A stretch of 64,000 nucleotides of DNA from Flavobacterium notoginsengisoli (GCF_014207905.1 NZ_JACHLB010000001.1:1056723-1120722), one strand, 5' to 3'; shown: positions 52,776-61,639, counted from the first letter of the stretch. The notes: generated by a model from the letters alone, not told the origin. Numbers and translations are program-made.

Positions 52776-55190
52776 ATGAAAGTATTAAAATTTGGAGGTA
52801 AATCGTTAGCAAACGGAGAAGGACTTAACAAAGTTGTTTCTATCATTTCTGATAAAGTAAATCAAGGTGAAAAAATTGCCGTTGTAGTTTCTGCGCGCGG
52901 AAATGCTACTGACGAATTAGAATTTATCTTAAGCATTGCTGCTAAAAACGGCAGTTACAAAGAATTATTAGAAAACTTCAAAAAATATCAAATATCAGAT
53001 TATCCTCAAGTTGATTTGTCTGAAGAATTTAATGTCTTAGATAAACTTTTCGAAGGCGTAAGTTTAATTGGCGACTACAGCAAAAAAATCAAAGATCAGA
53101 TTTTGTCTAAAGGAGAATTGCTTTCAGCTAAATTATTGACGGCTATTTTAGTAGAAAAAGGAATTCCTGCCAATTTTGTAGATACGAGAGATTTATTGAA
53201 AACCGATTCTAAATTTGGCGATGCACAGCCATTAGAGCAGCTTTCTAAGAAAAATGTAGTAAATTATTTTAAAGAACATAACGGCGAAACGGTTAATATA
53301 GTTACAGGCTTCATTGGTTCCAACAACAACAACGACACAACTACTTTAGGTAGAAATGGCAGTAACTATACCGCTTCGTTAATCGCAAATTATTTAAATG
53401 CTGAAGAATTACAAAACTTCACGCACGTTGACGGAATTTACACAGCAAACCCAGATTTAGTTGCCGATGCTAAGAAAATTGAATATTTATCTTTCAATGA
53501 AGCAAACGAGCTAGCTAATTTTGGAGCAACGATTTTGCATGCCAAAACGATTATTCCTTTATTGGAAAAAAATATTCCGCTTCGTATTTTAAATACGTTC
53601 AACCACGAAAACCGCGGAACTTTAATTACTTCAGATTCTTCTAAAGAAGGAATTAAAACACTTTCTGTTTTAGAAAATGTATCTCTTGTAAACCTTGAAG
53701 GACGCGGATTGCTTGGAAAAGCGGGAGTTGATGCTCGAATTTTCAAAGTAATGGGAGATCATAATATCAGTGTGAGTATCATTTCTCAAGGTTCTTCAGA
53801 AAGAGGAATTGGACTTGTTGTGGCAACTGATAAAGCAACAACTGCGGTTGTAGAATTAGAAAAAGAATTCGAAAATGACTTTTATTCTAAAGATGTAAAT
53901 CAGATTACTGTAACAGATAATGTATCTGTAATTTCGATTATCGGACAAGATTTAAGTACTTTCCATAAGCCTTACACGGCTTTAATCAAAAATAAAATTG
54001 TTCCGATTTTATTCAACAACACTGTAACGGGGAAAAACGTGAGTTTGGTTGTTAAAAAAGAGGAATTAAACAAAGCGCTGAACGTAATTCACGGAGAAAT
54101 CTTTGGAGTTTCTAAGAAAATCAACATTGCGATTTTCGGTCACGGATTAGTGGGAGGAACTTTAATTAATCAGATTTTGGAATCGGCTTCAGCAATTGAA
54201 AAACGTAAAGACATTAAGCTGAATGTTTTCGCTATAGCGAATTCTAAAAAACTGCTTTTAAACAAATATGGTGTTAATGGTAATTGGAAAAGCGAAATTG
54301 AAACCAAAGGTGAAGCTTATACTATAAAAGATATTATTGCTTACGCGAATGAACATCATTTAGAAAACTTAATTGCAATTGATAATACAGCAAGTGCGGC
54401 TTTCGTTGAGAATTATATTCCGTTAGTAGAAAGCAGTTTCGATTTGATTTCTTCGAATAAAGTGGCTAATACGTTAAGCTATGGTTTTTACAAAGAATTG
54501 AGAAAAGCTTTAGCAGAAAACCAAAAGAATTATTTATACGAAACTAATGTTGGTGCAGGTTTACCGTTAATTGATACGATTAAATTATTGCACCTTTCGG
54601 GAGAAAATATCACAAAAATTAAAGGAGTTTTCTCTGGAACATTAAGTTATTTATTCAATAATTTCTCTGCGAAAGATGCGCCTTTCAGCGAAATTTTGCA
54701 AGAAGCAATTGATAACGGATATACAGAACCAGATCCGCGTGAGGATTTATGCGGAAATGACGTGGGAAGAAAATTATTGATTTTAGCGAGAGAATTAGAT
54801 TTGCAAAATGAGTTTGAGGAAATTTCAATTCAAAACCTAATTCCGGAACATTTAAGAGAAGGAAATGTTTCAGATTTCTTGACGAAATTAAAAGAATTCG
54901 ATCCAATTTATGCTAAAATAAAAGCAGATCAACAGCCAAATCACGTGTTGAGATACATTGGTGAATTGTCTGGAGATTTGCAGAATGACAAAGGAAATCT
55001 TGAAGTAAAATTAGTTTCAGTTCCAAAAGAAACTGCATTAGGTGGCTTAAAAGGTTCTGATTCTTTCTTCGAAATTTACACAGAATCTTACGGAGATCGT
55101 CCAATCGTTATTCAGGGAGCTGGTGCAGGTTCTGCGGTAACGGCAAGAGGAGTTTTTGGAGATATTTTGAGATTGTCAGATAAAGGGTAA
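52776..55190 (+). CDS. thrA: bifunctional aspartate kinase/homoserine dehydrogenase
   Basis: An 804-residue fusion. Residues 1-290 are aspartate kinase (MKVLKFGGKSLANGEG, VVSARGNATDELE, TLGRNGSNYTASLIA), about 300-455 hold two ACT-type regulatory domains, and 460-804 are homoserine dehydrogenase (NIAIFGHGLVGGTLINQ, VFSGTLSYLFNNF, GYTEPDPREDLCGNDVGRK). It makes aspartyl phosphate and reduces the semialdehyde to homoserine. All catalytic residues look intact, unlike the paralogue at 49481. It is coupled to metX and under the same SAM-I riboswitch, so it probably serves methionine. Confidence 0.96.
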   Translation: MKVLKFGGKSLANGEGLNKVVSIISDKVNQGEKIAVVVSARGNATDELEFILSIAAKNGSYKELLENFKKYQISDYPQVDLSEEFNVLDKLFEGVSLIGDYSKKIKDQILSKGELLSAKLLTAILVEKGIPANFVDTRDLLKTDSKFGDAQPLEQLSKKNVVNYFKEHNGETVNIVTGFIGSNNNNDTTTLGRNGSNYTASLIANYLNAEELQNFTHVDGIYTANPDLVADAKKIEYLSFNEANELANFGATILHAKTIIPLLEKNIPLRILNTFNHENRGTLITSDSSKEGIKTLSVLENVSLVNLEGRGLLGKAGVDARIFKVMGDHNISVSIISQGSSERGIGLVVATDKATTAVVELEKEFENDFYSKDVNQITVTDNVSVISIIGQDLSTFHKPYTALIKNKIVPILFNNTVTGKNVSLVVKKEELNKALNVIHGEIFGVSKKINIAIFGHGLVGGTLINQILESASAIEKRKDIKLNVFAIANSKKLLLNKYGVNGNWKSEIETKGEAYTIKDIIAYANEHHLENLIAIDNTASAAFVENYIPLVESSFDLISSNKVANTLSYGFYKELRKALAENQKNYLYETNVGAGLPLIDTIKLLHLSGENITKIKGVFSGTLSYLFNNFSAKDAPFSEILQEAIDNGYTEPDPREDLCGNDVGRKLLILARELDLQNEFEEISIQNLIPEHLREGNVSDFLTKLKEFDPIYAKIKADQQPNHVLRYIGELSGDLQNDKGNLEVKLVSVPKETALGGLKGSDSFFEIYTESYGDRPIVIQGAGAGSAVTARGVFGDILRLSDKG

Positions 55191-55221
55191 TTGATTTTAG
55201 ATTGCAGATTTATAAGCCCAG

Positions 55222-55326
55222 TTTGTCATTTCGACGAAGGAGAAATCTTCGCAAGTAGCTCGACAAAGATTGACGAAATTCATTATGGCATTTCTAGTGC
55301 GATTTCTCGTTCCTCGAAATGACAAA
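55222..55326. repeat. imperfect palindromic intergenic element (REP/MITE-like)
   Basis: Two 26-nt arms (55222-55247 and 55301-55326) are inverted copies with about 24 matches. The left arm begins TTTGTCATTTCGACGAAGG and the right arm ends CTCGAAATGACAAA. The element is more GC-rich than its surroundings. Its form recalls dispersed palindromes seen in Bacteroidota genomes. No coding. Confidence 0.75.
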
Positions 55327-55362
55327 ATTGAGAAGAATAAAAAACAAAAAAATAACAACACA

Positions 55363-55788
55363 ATGAAAGTAAGTTTAAACAGAGTAAATGATGCATTTCA
55401 TTTCAAAGTAAAAAATGAACGCGGACATGTAGTTGACGTTGACAGCAGAGCCGAATTTGGCGGAAGCGATTTAGGTGCAAGTCCAATGGAATTAGTTTTA
55501 ATGGGAGTTGCAGGATGCAGCGCTATCGATATGATTTCGATCTTAAAAAAACAGCGTCAGGAAATTACTTCTTTTAACGCTGAGGTTGAAGGAACACGCG
55601 TTCAGATTGAAGAGGCAAAACCTTTTAAAGAAATCGATGTGGTTTTCTATTTAGAAGGAGAAATCAATCCAGAAAAAGCAAAAAAAGCGGCACAACTTTC
55701 TTTCGAGAAATACTGTTCAGTTGCCAAAACAGTTGAGCCAACAGCTACGATTAAATACAAAGTTGTCCTGAATAACGAAGCTTTGTAA
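55363..55788 (+). CDS. OsmC/Ohr family protein
   Basis: A 141-residue OsmC-fold protein with the two redox cysteines in place (MGVAGCSAIDMISIL and FEKYCSVAKTV). The family reduces organic peroxides or related hydroperoxides. ATG 55363 starts the conserved MKVSLNRVND; the open frame upstream (from 55270) crosses the palindromic element and is not used. It sits among methionine genes, where a link to sulfur or thiol chemistry is plausible but unproven. Confidence 0.88.
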   Translation: MKVSLNRVNDAFHFKVKNERGHVVDVDSRAEFGGSDLGASPMELVLMGVAGCSAIDMISILKKQRQEITSFNAEVEGTRVQIEEAKPFKEIDVVFYLEGEINPEKAKKAAQLSFEKYCSVAKTVEPTATIKYKVVLNNEAL

Positions 55789-55909
55789 ATTAGATAATTA
55801 GTCAATTAGAGGAATTAGATAATTTCTTTAGACAGTTTGAACTTTAGGTTTTGTAATAACTTGAAACATTAAACCTGAAACTTCAAACAAAAAACAAAAA
55901 AACAACACA

Positions 55910-57082
55910 ATGAATACAGAAGAATTTGGTTTTGAAACACAAGCCATTAGAACACATTTAGAAAAGACACAATTTCAGGAACATTCAACACCTTTGTACT
56001 TATCTTCAAGTTTTATATTTGAGGATGCAGAGGATATGAGAGCTTCATTTACAGAAGAAAAAGTTCGTAATATTTACTCTCGTTTCAGCAATCCAAATAC
56101 AACAGAATTTGTAGATAAAGTTTGCGCAATGGAAGGCGCTGAAGCTGGTTATGCTTTCGCAACAGGTATGGCTGCAATCTACTCAACGTTTGCGGCATTG
56201 TTAGATTCAGGCGATCACATCGTTTCGGCAGGAAGTGTTTTTGGATCAACTCATGCGTTGTTTATGACCTACTTTCCAAAATGGAATATTGAAACAACTT
56301 ATTTTGATATCAATAAACCAGAAACAATAGAAAGTTTCATTAAGCCAAATACTAAAATTCTTTACGCAGAAACACCAACAAATCCAGGTGTAGATGTAAT
56401 TGATTTAGAATTGTTAGGGCAAATTGCAAAAAAACACAATCTGATTTTAATAATTGACAACTGTTTTGCGACACCTTATATTCAGCAGCCTATAAAATAT
56501 GGAGCACATATTGTGGTGCATTCAGCAACAAAATTAATAGATGGACAAGGTCGTGTTTTAGGTGGAGTTGCTGTTGGAGAAGCAGAATTGATTCGTAAAA
56601 TTTATTTGTTTTCAAGAAATACAGGACCAGCGATGTCTCCGTTTAATGCTTGGGTTTTGTCAAAAAGTTTAGAAACTTTAGCTGTTCGTGTAGATAAACA
56701 TTGCGAAAATGCTTTGAAAGTAGCAGAGTTTTTAGAAAGCCACCCGAATGTAGAAAGTGTGAAATATCCATTCTTGAAATCACACCCAAAATATGAAATC
56801 GCTAAAAAACAAATGCGTTTAGGCGGTAACATTATTGCAATCGAAATTAAAGGTGGTCTTGAAGCAGGAAGAAAATTTTTAGATAAAATTAAATTATGTT
56901 CTCTTTCGGCAAATATCGGTGATGTAAAAACAATTGTAACCCATCCAGCTTCAACAACGCACAGTAAGTTATCTGAAGAAGATCAGTTAGCAGTTGGAAT
57001 CACGCAAGGTTTGGTTCGTGTTTCTGTTGGACTAGAAACTGTAGAAGATGTAATCGCAGATTTGAAACAAGCGCTTTCTTAA
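55910..57082 (+). CDS. metZ: O-succinylhomoserine sulfhydrylase-type PLP enzyme
   Basis: A 390-residue Cys/Met metabolism PLP enzyme with the lysine in VVHSATKLIDGQGRVLGG, YSRFSNPNTTEFVDKVCAME, FATGMAAIYSTFAALL and YAETPTNPGVDVIDL. The GQGRVLGG form of the PLP loop is that of MetZ rather than MetB or MetC. It makes homocysteine from an acylated homoserine and sulfide, and so duplicates MetY's reaction on a related substrate. The spacer before it (55850-55895) is a GAAACTTCAAAC-type word repeat. A strong terminator follows. Confidence 0.88.
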   Translation: MNTEEFGFETQAIRTHLEKTQFQEHSTPLYLSSSFIFEDAEDMRASFTEEKVRNIYSRFSNPNTTEFVDKVCAMEGAEAGYAFATGMAAIYSTFAALLDSGDHIVSAGSVFGSTHALFMTYFPKWNIETTYFDINKPETIESFIKPNTKILYAETPTNPGVDVIDLELLGQIAKKHNLILIIDNCFATPYIQQPIKYGAHIVVHSATKLIDGQGRVLGGVAVGEAELIRKIYLFSRNTGPAMSPFNAWVLSKSLETLAVRVDKHCENALKVAEFLESHPNVESVKYPFLKSHPKYEIAKKQMRLGGNIIAIEIKGGLEAGRKFLDKIKLCSLSANIGDVKTIVTHPASTTHSKLSEEDQLAVGITQGLVRVSVGLETVEDVIADLKQALS

Positions 57083-57131
57083 TTTTAGATTGCAGATTTT
57101 AGACTTTAGATTTTATTTTCAATTTCTATAT

Positions 57132-57176
57132 AAAGACGATTTTTGATAGTGAGATTTACTATTAAAAATCGTCTTT
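57132..57176 (+). terminator. terminator of metZ
   Basis: A stem of about 19 bp: AAAGACGATTTTT pairs with 57164-57176 and continues inside through GATAGT/ACTATT, with a 7-nt loop, then T. Confidence 0.92.
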
Positions 57177-57184
57177 TTTGATTC

Positions 57185-57306
57185 TTGGGTTATTATAAAA
57201 AGTCTACTTTTGTATGATTAGAAAAGAACAAAAGAAGTAATTTGATAGAATTAGTAGAATTTAACTTTATTCTGTTGTGATAGTTCAAACAAAAAGCATA
57301 TTTTTG
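57185..57306 (+). promoter_or_regulatory. two candidate promoters of the Rrf2 gene
   Basis: P1: TTG 57185-57187, 17-nt spacer, TACTTTTG 57205-57212. P2: TTG 57275-57277, 21-nt spacer, TATTTTTG 57299-57306. Both match the consensus; P2 gives a 5' leader of about 53 nt. Confidence 0.55.
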
Positions 57307-57364
57307 TTGTTTAATAATTTACGGCATTCAAATAACTCCTGAAGCTGTAATCTAAAACATAAAG

Positions 57365-57775
57365 ATGCTTTCAAAAAAGACAAAATACGGAATCAAAGCT
57401 TTGACTTATTTAGCTAGACGCGAAAATAATGAACCAGTACAGATTGCCGAAATTGCGAAAAGTGAACACATTTCGATAAAATTTTTAGAAAGTATTTTGC
57501 TGCTCTTAAGAAATTCTGGATTTCTTGGCGCAAAAAAAGGAAAAGGTGGCGGTTACTACTTGATAAAAGATCCGAAAGATATCAGTATGGCAAAAGTCTA
57601 CCGTATTCTGGAAGGGCCAATTGCATTATTACCATGCGCCAGTCATAATTTCTACGAAAGATGTGATGATTGTGATGACGAAGCGACGTGTGCGGCTCGC
57701 CGATTAATGACCGAAGTTAGAGATAACACACTTAAAATATTAGAAAGTAATTCTTTGGCAGATATTGCTTTTTAA
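57365..57775 (+). CDS. Rrf2 family transcriptional regulator
   Basis: A 136-residue Rrf2 protein with winged helix (MLSKKTKYGIKALTYLARRE, IAEIAKSEHISIKFLESILLLL, AKKGKGGGYYLIKDP) and a cysteine cluster Cys91, Cys100, Cys103 and Cys109 (LLPCASH, ERCDDCDDEATC) that could hold an Fe-S centre, as in IscR or NsrR. Its place between metZ and the sulfate-assimilation genes suggests a CymR-like sulfur regulator. A candidate operator is present at the cys promoter (58909-58932). The target set is inferred. Confidence 0.9.
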   Translation: MLSKKTKYGIKALTYLARRENNEPVQIAEIAKSEHISIKFLESILLLLRNSGFLGAKKGKGGGYYLIKDPKDISMAKVYRILEGPIALLPCASHNFYERCDDCDDEATCAARRLMTEVRDNTLKILESNSLADIAF

Positions 57776-57781
57776 TTTTTC

Positions 57782-57855
57782 ACCATATAAGTAATATAAG
57801 TTCATTTAAATAGCTGTCGATAGAGTCTAAATTGAACTTATATTACTTATATGGT
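57782..57855. repeat. long palindromic intergenic repeat, copy 2 (ACCATATAAG family)
   Basis: Arms of 25 nt (57782-57806 and 57831-57855) match at 23 positions in inverted orientation, ends ACCATATAAG/CTTATATGGT. It lies at the convergent end of the Rrf2 and TauE genes and may act as terminator. It is related to the element at 49365-49463. Confidence 0.78.
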
Positions 57856-57864
57856 TTAAATTAT

Positions 57865-58647
57865 TTAAAATATCAATTTATATCCAGCAAGGAAAAGCAT
57901 TACTGCTATAGCATTTCTAAGAAATTGATCTGGAACTTTTCCGCTCAACATACTTCCCATGTAGATTCCAGGAAGTGATCCCATTAACAATTGCCCCAAT
58001 AAACCGACATCTAAATTTCCCATAGAAGCATGTCCAATTCCTGCGACCAATGTTAGAGGTACAGCGTGTGCAATTTCAGTTCCAACCAAACGAGGAGTTG
58101 GTAATAATGGATAAAGGAAAAATAAAGTTACAGTTCCTAAAGCTCCAGCTCCGATTGAAGTCAATGTTACGGTAGCTCCCAATAAAACTCCAATTCCAAT
58201 AGTCAATGCATTTTGAGTTGTGCTTTCACTGTGAAATTTATCGCCAGCGTGTTTTTGAGAGAATTTTAAAATTCTTTGTTTGAATATAATCGCGACTGAA
58301 GTAAATAATAATGCCCATCCTAAACTGTACTTGATTACGCCGTTTATGGTTTCAATATCGGTTTTGATACTGTTTAAAATCCATAAAGTTATTAAAGAAG
58401 CAGGAACACTGCCAAGAGTAAGCCAGCCTGTGATTTTCCAGTTGATGTTTCCTTTTTTGTTGTGTACAAATACACCCCCGGCTTTGGTAAATGCGGCGTA
58501 TAATAAATCGGTTCCTACTGCGGTTGTTGGCGGAATGTTGAAGTATAATAAAATTGGAGTCATTAAAGAACCGCCGCCAACTCCGGTTAGTCCCACAATA
58601 AAACCAACAACTAATCCTGCTATTACAAGACCTATTTGAAAATCCAT
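57865..58647 (-). CDS. sulfite exporter TauE/SafE family (TSUP) permease
   Basis: A 260-residue TSUP membrane protein with about eight helices and the duplicated family motif (GFIVGLTGVGGGSLMTPIL at the N-terminus, LTSIGAGALGTVTLFFLYPL in the second half). Members move sulfite, sulfoacetate or related anions. ATG 58647 (MDFQIGLVIAG) is chosen over 58677, which adds a Phe-rich stretch. It is divergent from a second TSUP gene across a shared promoter region, in a sulfate-assimilation context. Confidence 0.88.
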   Translation of the reverse strand: MDFQIGLVIAGLVVGFIVGLTGVGGGSLMTPILLYFNIPPTTAVGTDLLYAAFTKAGGVFVHNKKGNINWKITGWLTLGSVPASLITLWILNSIKTDIETINGVIKYSLGWALLFTSVAIIFKQRILKFSQKHAGDKFHSESTTQNALTIGIGVLLGATVTLTSIGAGALGTVTLFFLYPLLPTPRLVGTEIAHAVPLTLVAGIGHASMGNLDVGLLGQLLMGSLPGIYMGSMLSGKVPDQFLRNAIAVMLFLAGYKLIF

Positions 58648-58868
58648 AAAAAATAATTTGGGGCTAAAATACAACAATTTTATAATAATCCTATCGATTT
58701 TATAGAGATTAGAAAATGTATTTAAAAAACAAACATTTTTAGCGTTTAAATTGTTGCAATTACTTGTAAAACGGTATTATTTGTGAAATTATACTGCATA
58801 ATTCTTAAAACTCTCTTTTAGAATGTAATAAAAGGTTAATTGAGGGCTTAAAAAAATAATAATATTGC

Positions 58869-58932
58869 TTTGTAATTTAGAAATAAGTAGTATTTTTGCA
58901 AAGTAATCTACTAACCCGATAGGGTAATAGGT
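58869..58932 (+). promoter_or_regulatory. promoter and candidate Rrf2 operator of the TSUP-cys operon
   Basis: TTTG (58869-58872), an 18-nt spacer and TATTTTTG (58891-58898) form a near-ideal promoter starting near 58904. Just downstream, TACTAACCCGATAGGGTAAT (from 58909) is an inverted repeat with CCC-GAT-AGGG core, of the form CCnATnGG used by Rrf2 regulators. Its right half GATAGGGTAATAG is repeated at 47301-47313 before cassette A. Confidence 0.65.
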
Positions 58933-58959
58933 TTTCAAAACAAATTAAAACTTGTTAAT

Positions 58960-59847
58960 ATGGAAAAAGAACTGAAAATAAATAATGCAGATGCTTTCAA
59001 AGAAAAGCTGTGGATTGGAATTCCTGTTGTTTTACTAGTAGGTTTATTATCTGTTTTAATATACAATCATCACGCTGAATTTTCCTGGGACGGATTTGTA
59101 GCAGGATTCAATCAGGAATTTTTAGTGTTTTTTGCCATTGGAGTTTTCGCTCAGTTGGTCGATGGAACTTTAGGAATGGGTTATGGAGCAACTTCAACAT
59201 CGTTTTTATTGGCTTATGGAGTTCCGCCAGTTGTGAGTAGTACAGCAGTTCACGTTTCAGAAATGTTTACAACGGGAGCATCGGCACTTTCTCATCATCG
59301 TTTTGGAAACATCAATAAAAAACTGGTAAAGCATTTGTTGATTCCAGGAGTTTTAGGTTCTATTACAGGAGCTTATCTTTTATCAGATGTAATTGATGGA
59401 GATATAATCAAGCCGTTTATTGCTGTTTATATGATTGTTTTAGCGATTATCATTATTAGAAAAGCATTAAAAAAGAATATTGTAAAAAAGAAAACAAAAA
59501 GATTAAGCGCTTTGGCTGTTTTTGGCGGATTTATGGATTCTGTTGGAGGCGGAGGCTGGGGGCCAATCGTAACTTCTACTTTATTAGGAAGAGGAAGAAA
59601 TCCAAGATATACCATTGGATCGGTGAATGCAGCTGAGTTTGCGATTTCATTTGCGAGCGGAATTACATTTATGCTTTTTGGAGGAATCCACGGATGGCAG
59701 GTTATTATCGGTTTGATTTTAGGAGGCGTAATTGCTGCGCCAATAGGAGCATTTCTAGTAAATAAAATCAAGAGAAAACCAATGATGGTTGCAGTTGGAA
59801 TTCTAATTATATTATTGAGTTTAAAAACATTATCTAAATTATTGTAA
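58960..59847 (+). CDS. TauE/SafE family (TSUP) permease, first gene of sulfate-assimilation operon
   Basis: A 295-residue TSUP membrane protein with an N-terminal helix (about 15-37), then LVDGTLGMGYGATSTSFLLAYG and GFMDSVGGGGWGPIVTSTLLG, the two half-repeats. It leads the run TSUP-cysH-cysD-cysN-sulfite reductase and is separated from cysH by only 26 nt. A role in sulfate or sulfite transport for assimilation is inferred from this. It is quite different in sequence from the divergent TSUP protein. Confidence 0.9.
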   Translation: MEKELKINNADAFKEKLWIGIPVVLLVGLLSVLIYNHHAEFSWDGFVAGFNQEFLVFFAIGVFAQLVDGTLGMGYGATSTSFLLAYGVPPVVSSTAVHVSEMFTTGASALSHHRFGNINKKLVKHLLIPGVLGSITGAYLLSDVIDGDIIKPFIAVYMIVLAIIIIRKALKKNIVKKKTKRLSALAVFGGFMDSVGGGGWGPIVTSTLLGRGRNPRYTIGSVNAAEFAISFASGITFMLFGGIHGWQVIIGLILGGVIAAPIGAFLVNKIKRKPMMVAVGILIILLSLKTLSKLL

Positions 59848-59873
59848 AAGATAATTTTAGAAAGGAAGAGATT

Positions 59874-60584
59874 ATGAGTGCGAGTATTGTACAAGAATTA
59901 TTAGAGAAAACTGCAGCTCTTTCGCTTGACGAAACCTTAGTTTTTTTAGCAAAAGAATTTCCGGGAAAAGTAATTTTTTCGACTTCTTTTGGACAGGAAG
60001 ATCAGGTAATTACTGATTTTATAGCAAAAAGTAACACAGATATTAGCGTTTTCACTTTAGATACGGGAAGATTATTTCAGGAAACGTATGATGTTTTTCA
60101 TAAGACATTAAAAAAATACAAAAGACCAATCGAGGTTTATTTTCCAGAAGCAGCATCAGTAGAAAAATTGTTGCAGGAAAAAGGGCCAAACAGCTTTTAC
60201 GATTCAGTTGAAAATAGAAAAGAATGCTGTTTTATTCGAAAAGTGGTTCCGTTAAGAAAAGCTTTAGCAGGAAATTCAGTTTGGATTACAGGTTTAAGAG
60301 CAGAACAATCAGAAAACAGACAAGATTTAAGTCTGTTTGAATACGATGGAGGTTTCGAAATTATCAAATTCAATCCGTTATTAAAATGGACTTTAGAAGA
60401 AGTTGAAACGTATTTGTCAGAAAACAATGTTCCGCAGAATGCTTTACACAAACAAGGTTTCGTAAGTATTGGATGTGCACCTTGTACCAGAGCGATTTTT
60501 CCAGGAGAAGATATCAGAGCCGGAAGATGGTGGTGGGAATCGAGTCATAAAGAGTGTGGTTTGCATAGCGCTAAGAAAGAGTAG
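59874..60584 (+). CDS. cysH: phosphoadenylyl/adenylyl-sulfate reductase
   Basis: A 236-residue PAPS/APS reductase that releases sulfite from activated sulfate with thioredoxin. It shows STSFGQEDQVITDFI, FTLDTGRLFQETYD, ENRKECCFIRKVVPLRKAL, GLRAEQSENRQ and SIGCAPCTRAI, with the catalytic cysteine in KECGLH. The CC...CxxC set marks the Fe-S type that accepts APS. No cysC (APS kinase) is visible in this window, in agreement. It belongs to the operon begun by the TSUP gene. Confidence 0.95.
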   Translation: MSASIVQELLEKTAALSLDETLVFLAKEFPGKVIFSTSFGQEDQVITDFIAKSNTDISVFTLDTGRLFQETYDVFHKTLKKYKRPIEVYFPEAASVEKLLQEKGPNSFYDSVENRKECCFIRKVVPLRKALAGNSVWITGLRAEQSENRQDLSLFEYDGGFEIIKFNPLLKWTLEEVETYLSENNVPQNALHKQGFVSIGCAPCTRAIFPGEDIRAGRWWWESSHKECGLHSAKKE

Positions 60585-60589
60585 TAGAA

Positions 60590-60715
60590 GAAAGAGGCAA
60601 GAGGCAAGATTTTTTTTGAGAATAGAAAATAGATTATAGAATAAAGAGTGGAGATTTTTAGATCAGGCAACTTGAAACTTTAAACATGAAACCTGAAACA
60701 AAAATTTTCCACAAC
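60590..60715. repeat. word-repeat spacer cysH-cysD
   Basis: The 152-nt spacer is made of short repeated words: AAGAGGCAAGAGGCAAGA, AATAGAAAATAGATTATAGA, and GAAACTTTAAACATGAAACC. It encodes nothing. The last word recurs in the cysD-cysN and OsmC-metZ spacers. Confidence 0.55.
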
Positions 60716-60736
60716 AAAATATCAAACAAAAAAACA

Positions 60737-61636
60737 ATGAGTTCAGTATTAAAAACAAACGCTTTAGAGAGTGAAGCGATATACATTTTCAGAGAAGTAA
60801 TTTCACAGTTTGACAAACCGGTTTTACTTTTCTCAGGAGGAAAAGATTCTATTACATTGGTGCGTTTGGCGCAAAAAGCATTTTTCCCTGCTAAGATTCC
60901 ATTTCCTCTTTTGCACGTTGATACAGGACACAATTTCCCTGAAACGATTGCTTTCAGAGATAAATTGGTAGAAGAATTAGGTTTAGAGTTGATCGTTCGT
61001 AATGTTCAGGATGCTATTGATGAAGGGAAAGTAGTTGAAGAAACTGGAAAATATTCTAGTAGAAACAGTTTACAAACAACAACACTTTTAGATGCAATTG
61101 AAGAATTTAAGTTTGATGCTTGTATTGGTGGTGCGCGTCGTGATGAAGAAAAAGCAAGAGCGAAAGAACGTATTTTCTCTGTTCGTGATGATTTCGGACA
61201 ATGGGACGAAAAAAATCAGAGACCTGAGTTGTTTGATATTTTAAATGGAAAAATTGAAAATGGACAAAACGTTCGTGTTTTCCCAATTTCAAACTGGACA
61301 GAATTAGATGTTTGGAGTTATATCGAAAAAGAAAAAATCGAGATTCCGTCAATCTATTTCTCACATAAAAGAAAAGTTTTTTTGAGAGACGGTTTAATCT
61401 GGTCGCATTCTCCTTTTGTGTACCAAGAAGAAGACGAACAAATCGAAGAAAGAATTGTTCGCTTCAGAACCGTTGGAGATATGAGTTGTACAGCAGCTGT
61501 TGAATCTTACGCAGCAACAATCGAAGAAGTAGTTGGCGAAATCAGATCATCAACAATTTCTGAAAGAGGAGCCAGAATCGATGACAAACGTTCTGAAGCT
61601 GCGATGGAGAAAAGAAAACAACAGGGATATTTTTAA
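60737..61636 (+). CDS. cysD: sulfate adenylyltransferase subunit 2
   Basis: A 299-residue ATP-pyrophosphatase-fold subunit of ATP sulfurylase with the PP-loop LFSGGKDSITLVRLA, HVDTGHNFPETIAFRD, GGARRDEEKARAKERIFSVR and RFRTVGDMSCTAAVES. It forms adenylyl sulfate from sulfate and ATP together with CysN. ATG 60737 (MSSVLKTNALESEAI) is chosen; the open frame from 60686 reads through repeat sequence. Confidence 0.96.
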   Translation: MSSVLKTNALESEAIYIFREVISQFDKPVLLFSGGKDSITLVRLAQKAFFPAKIPFPLLHVDTGHNFPETIAFRDKLVEELGLELIVRNVQDAIDEGKVVEETGKYSSRNSLQTTTLLDAIEEFKFDACIGGARRDEEKARAKERIFSVRDDFGQWDEKNQRPELFDILNGKIENGQNVRVFPISNWTELDVWSYIEKEKIEIPSIYFSHKRKVFLRDGLIWSHSPFVYQEEDEQIEERIVRFRTVGDMSCTAAVESYAATIEEVVGEIRSSTISERGARIDDKRSEAAMEKRKQQGYF

Positions 61637-61639
61637 TTT

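Noticed and set aside
59427..59894. Minus-strand 155-codon open frame across the TSUP gene
   Set aside because: It lies opposite transmembrane coding sequence; its hydrophobicity is a mirror effect, and it has no promoter or neighbour support.
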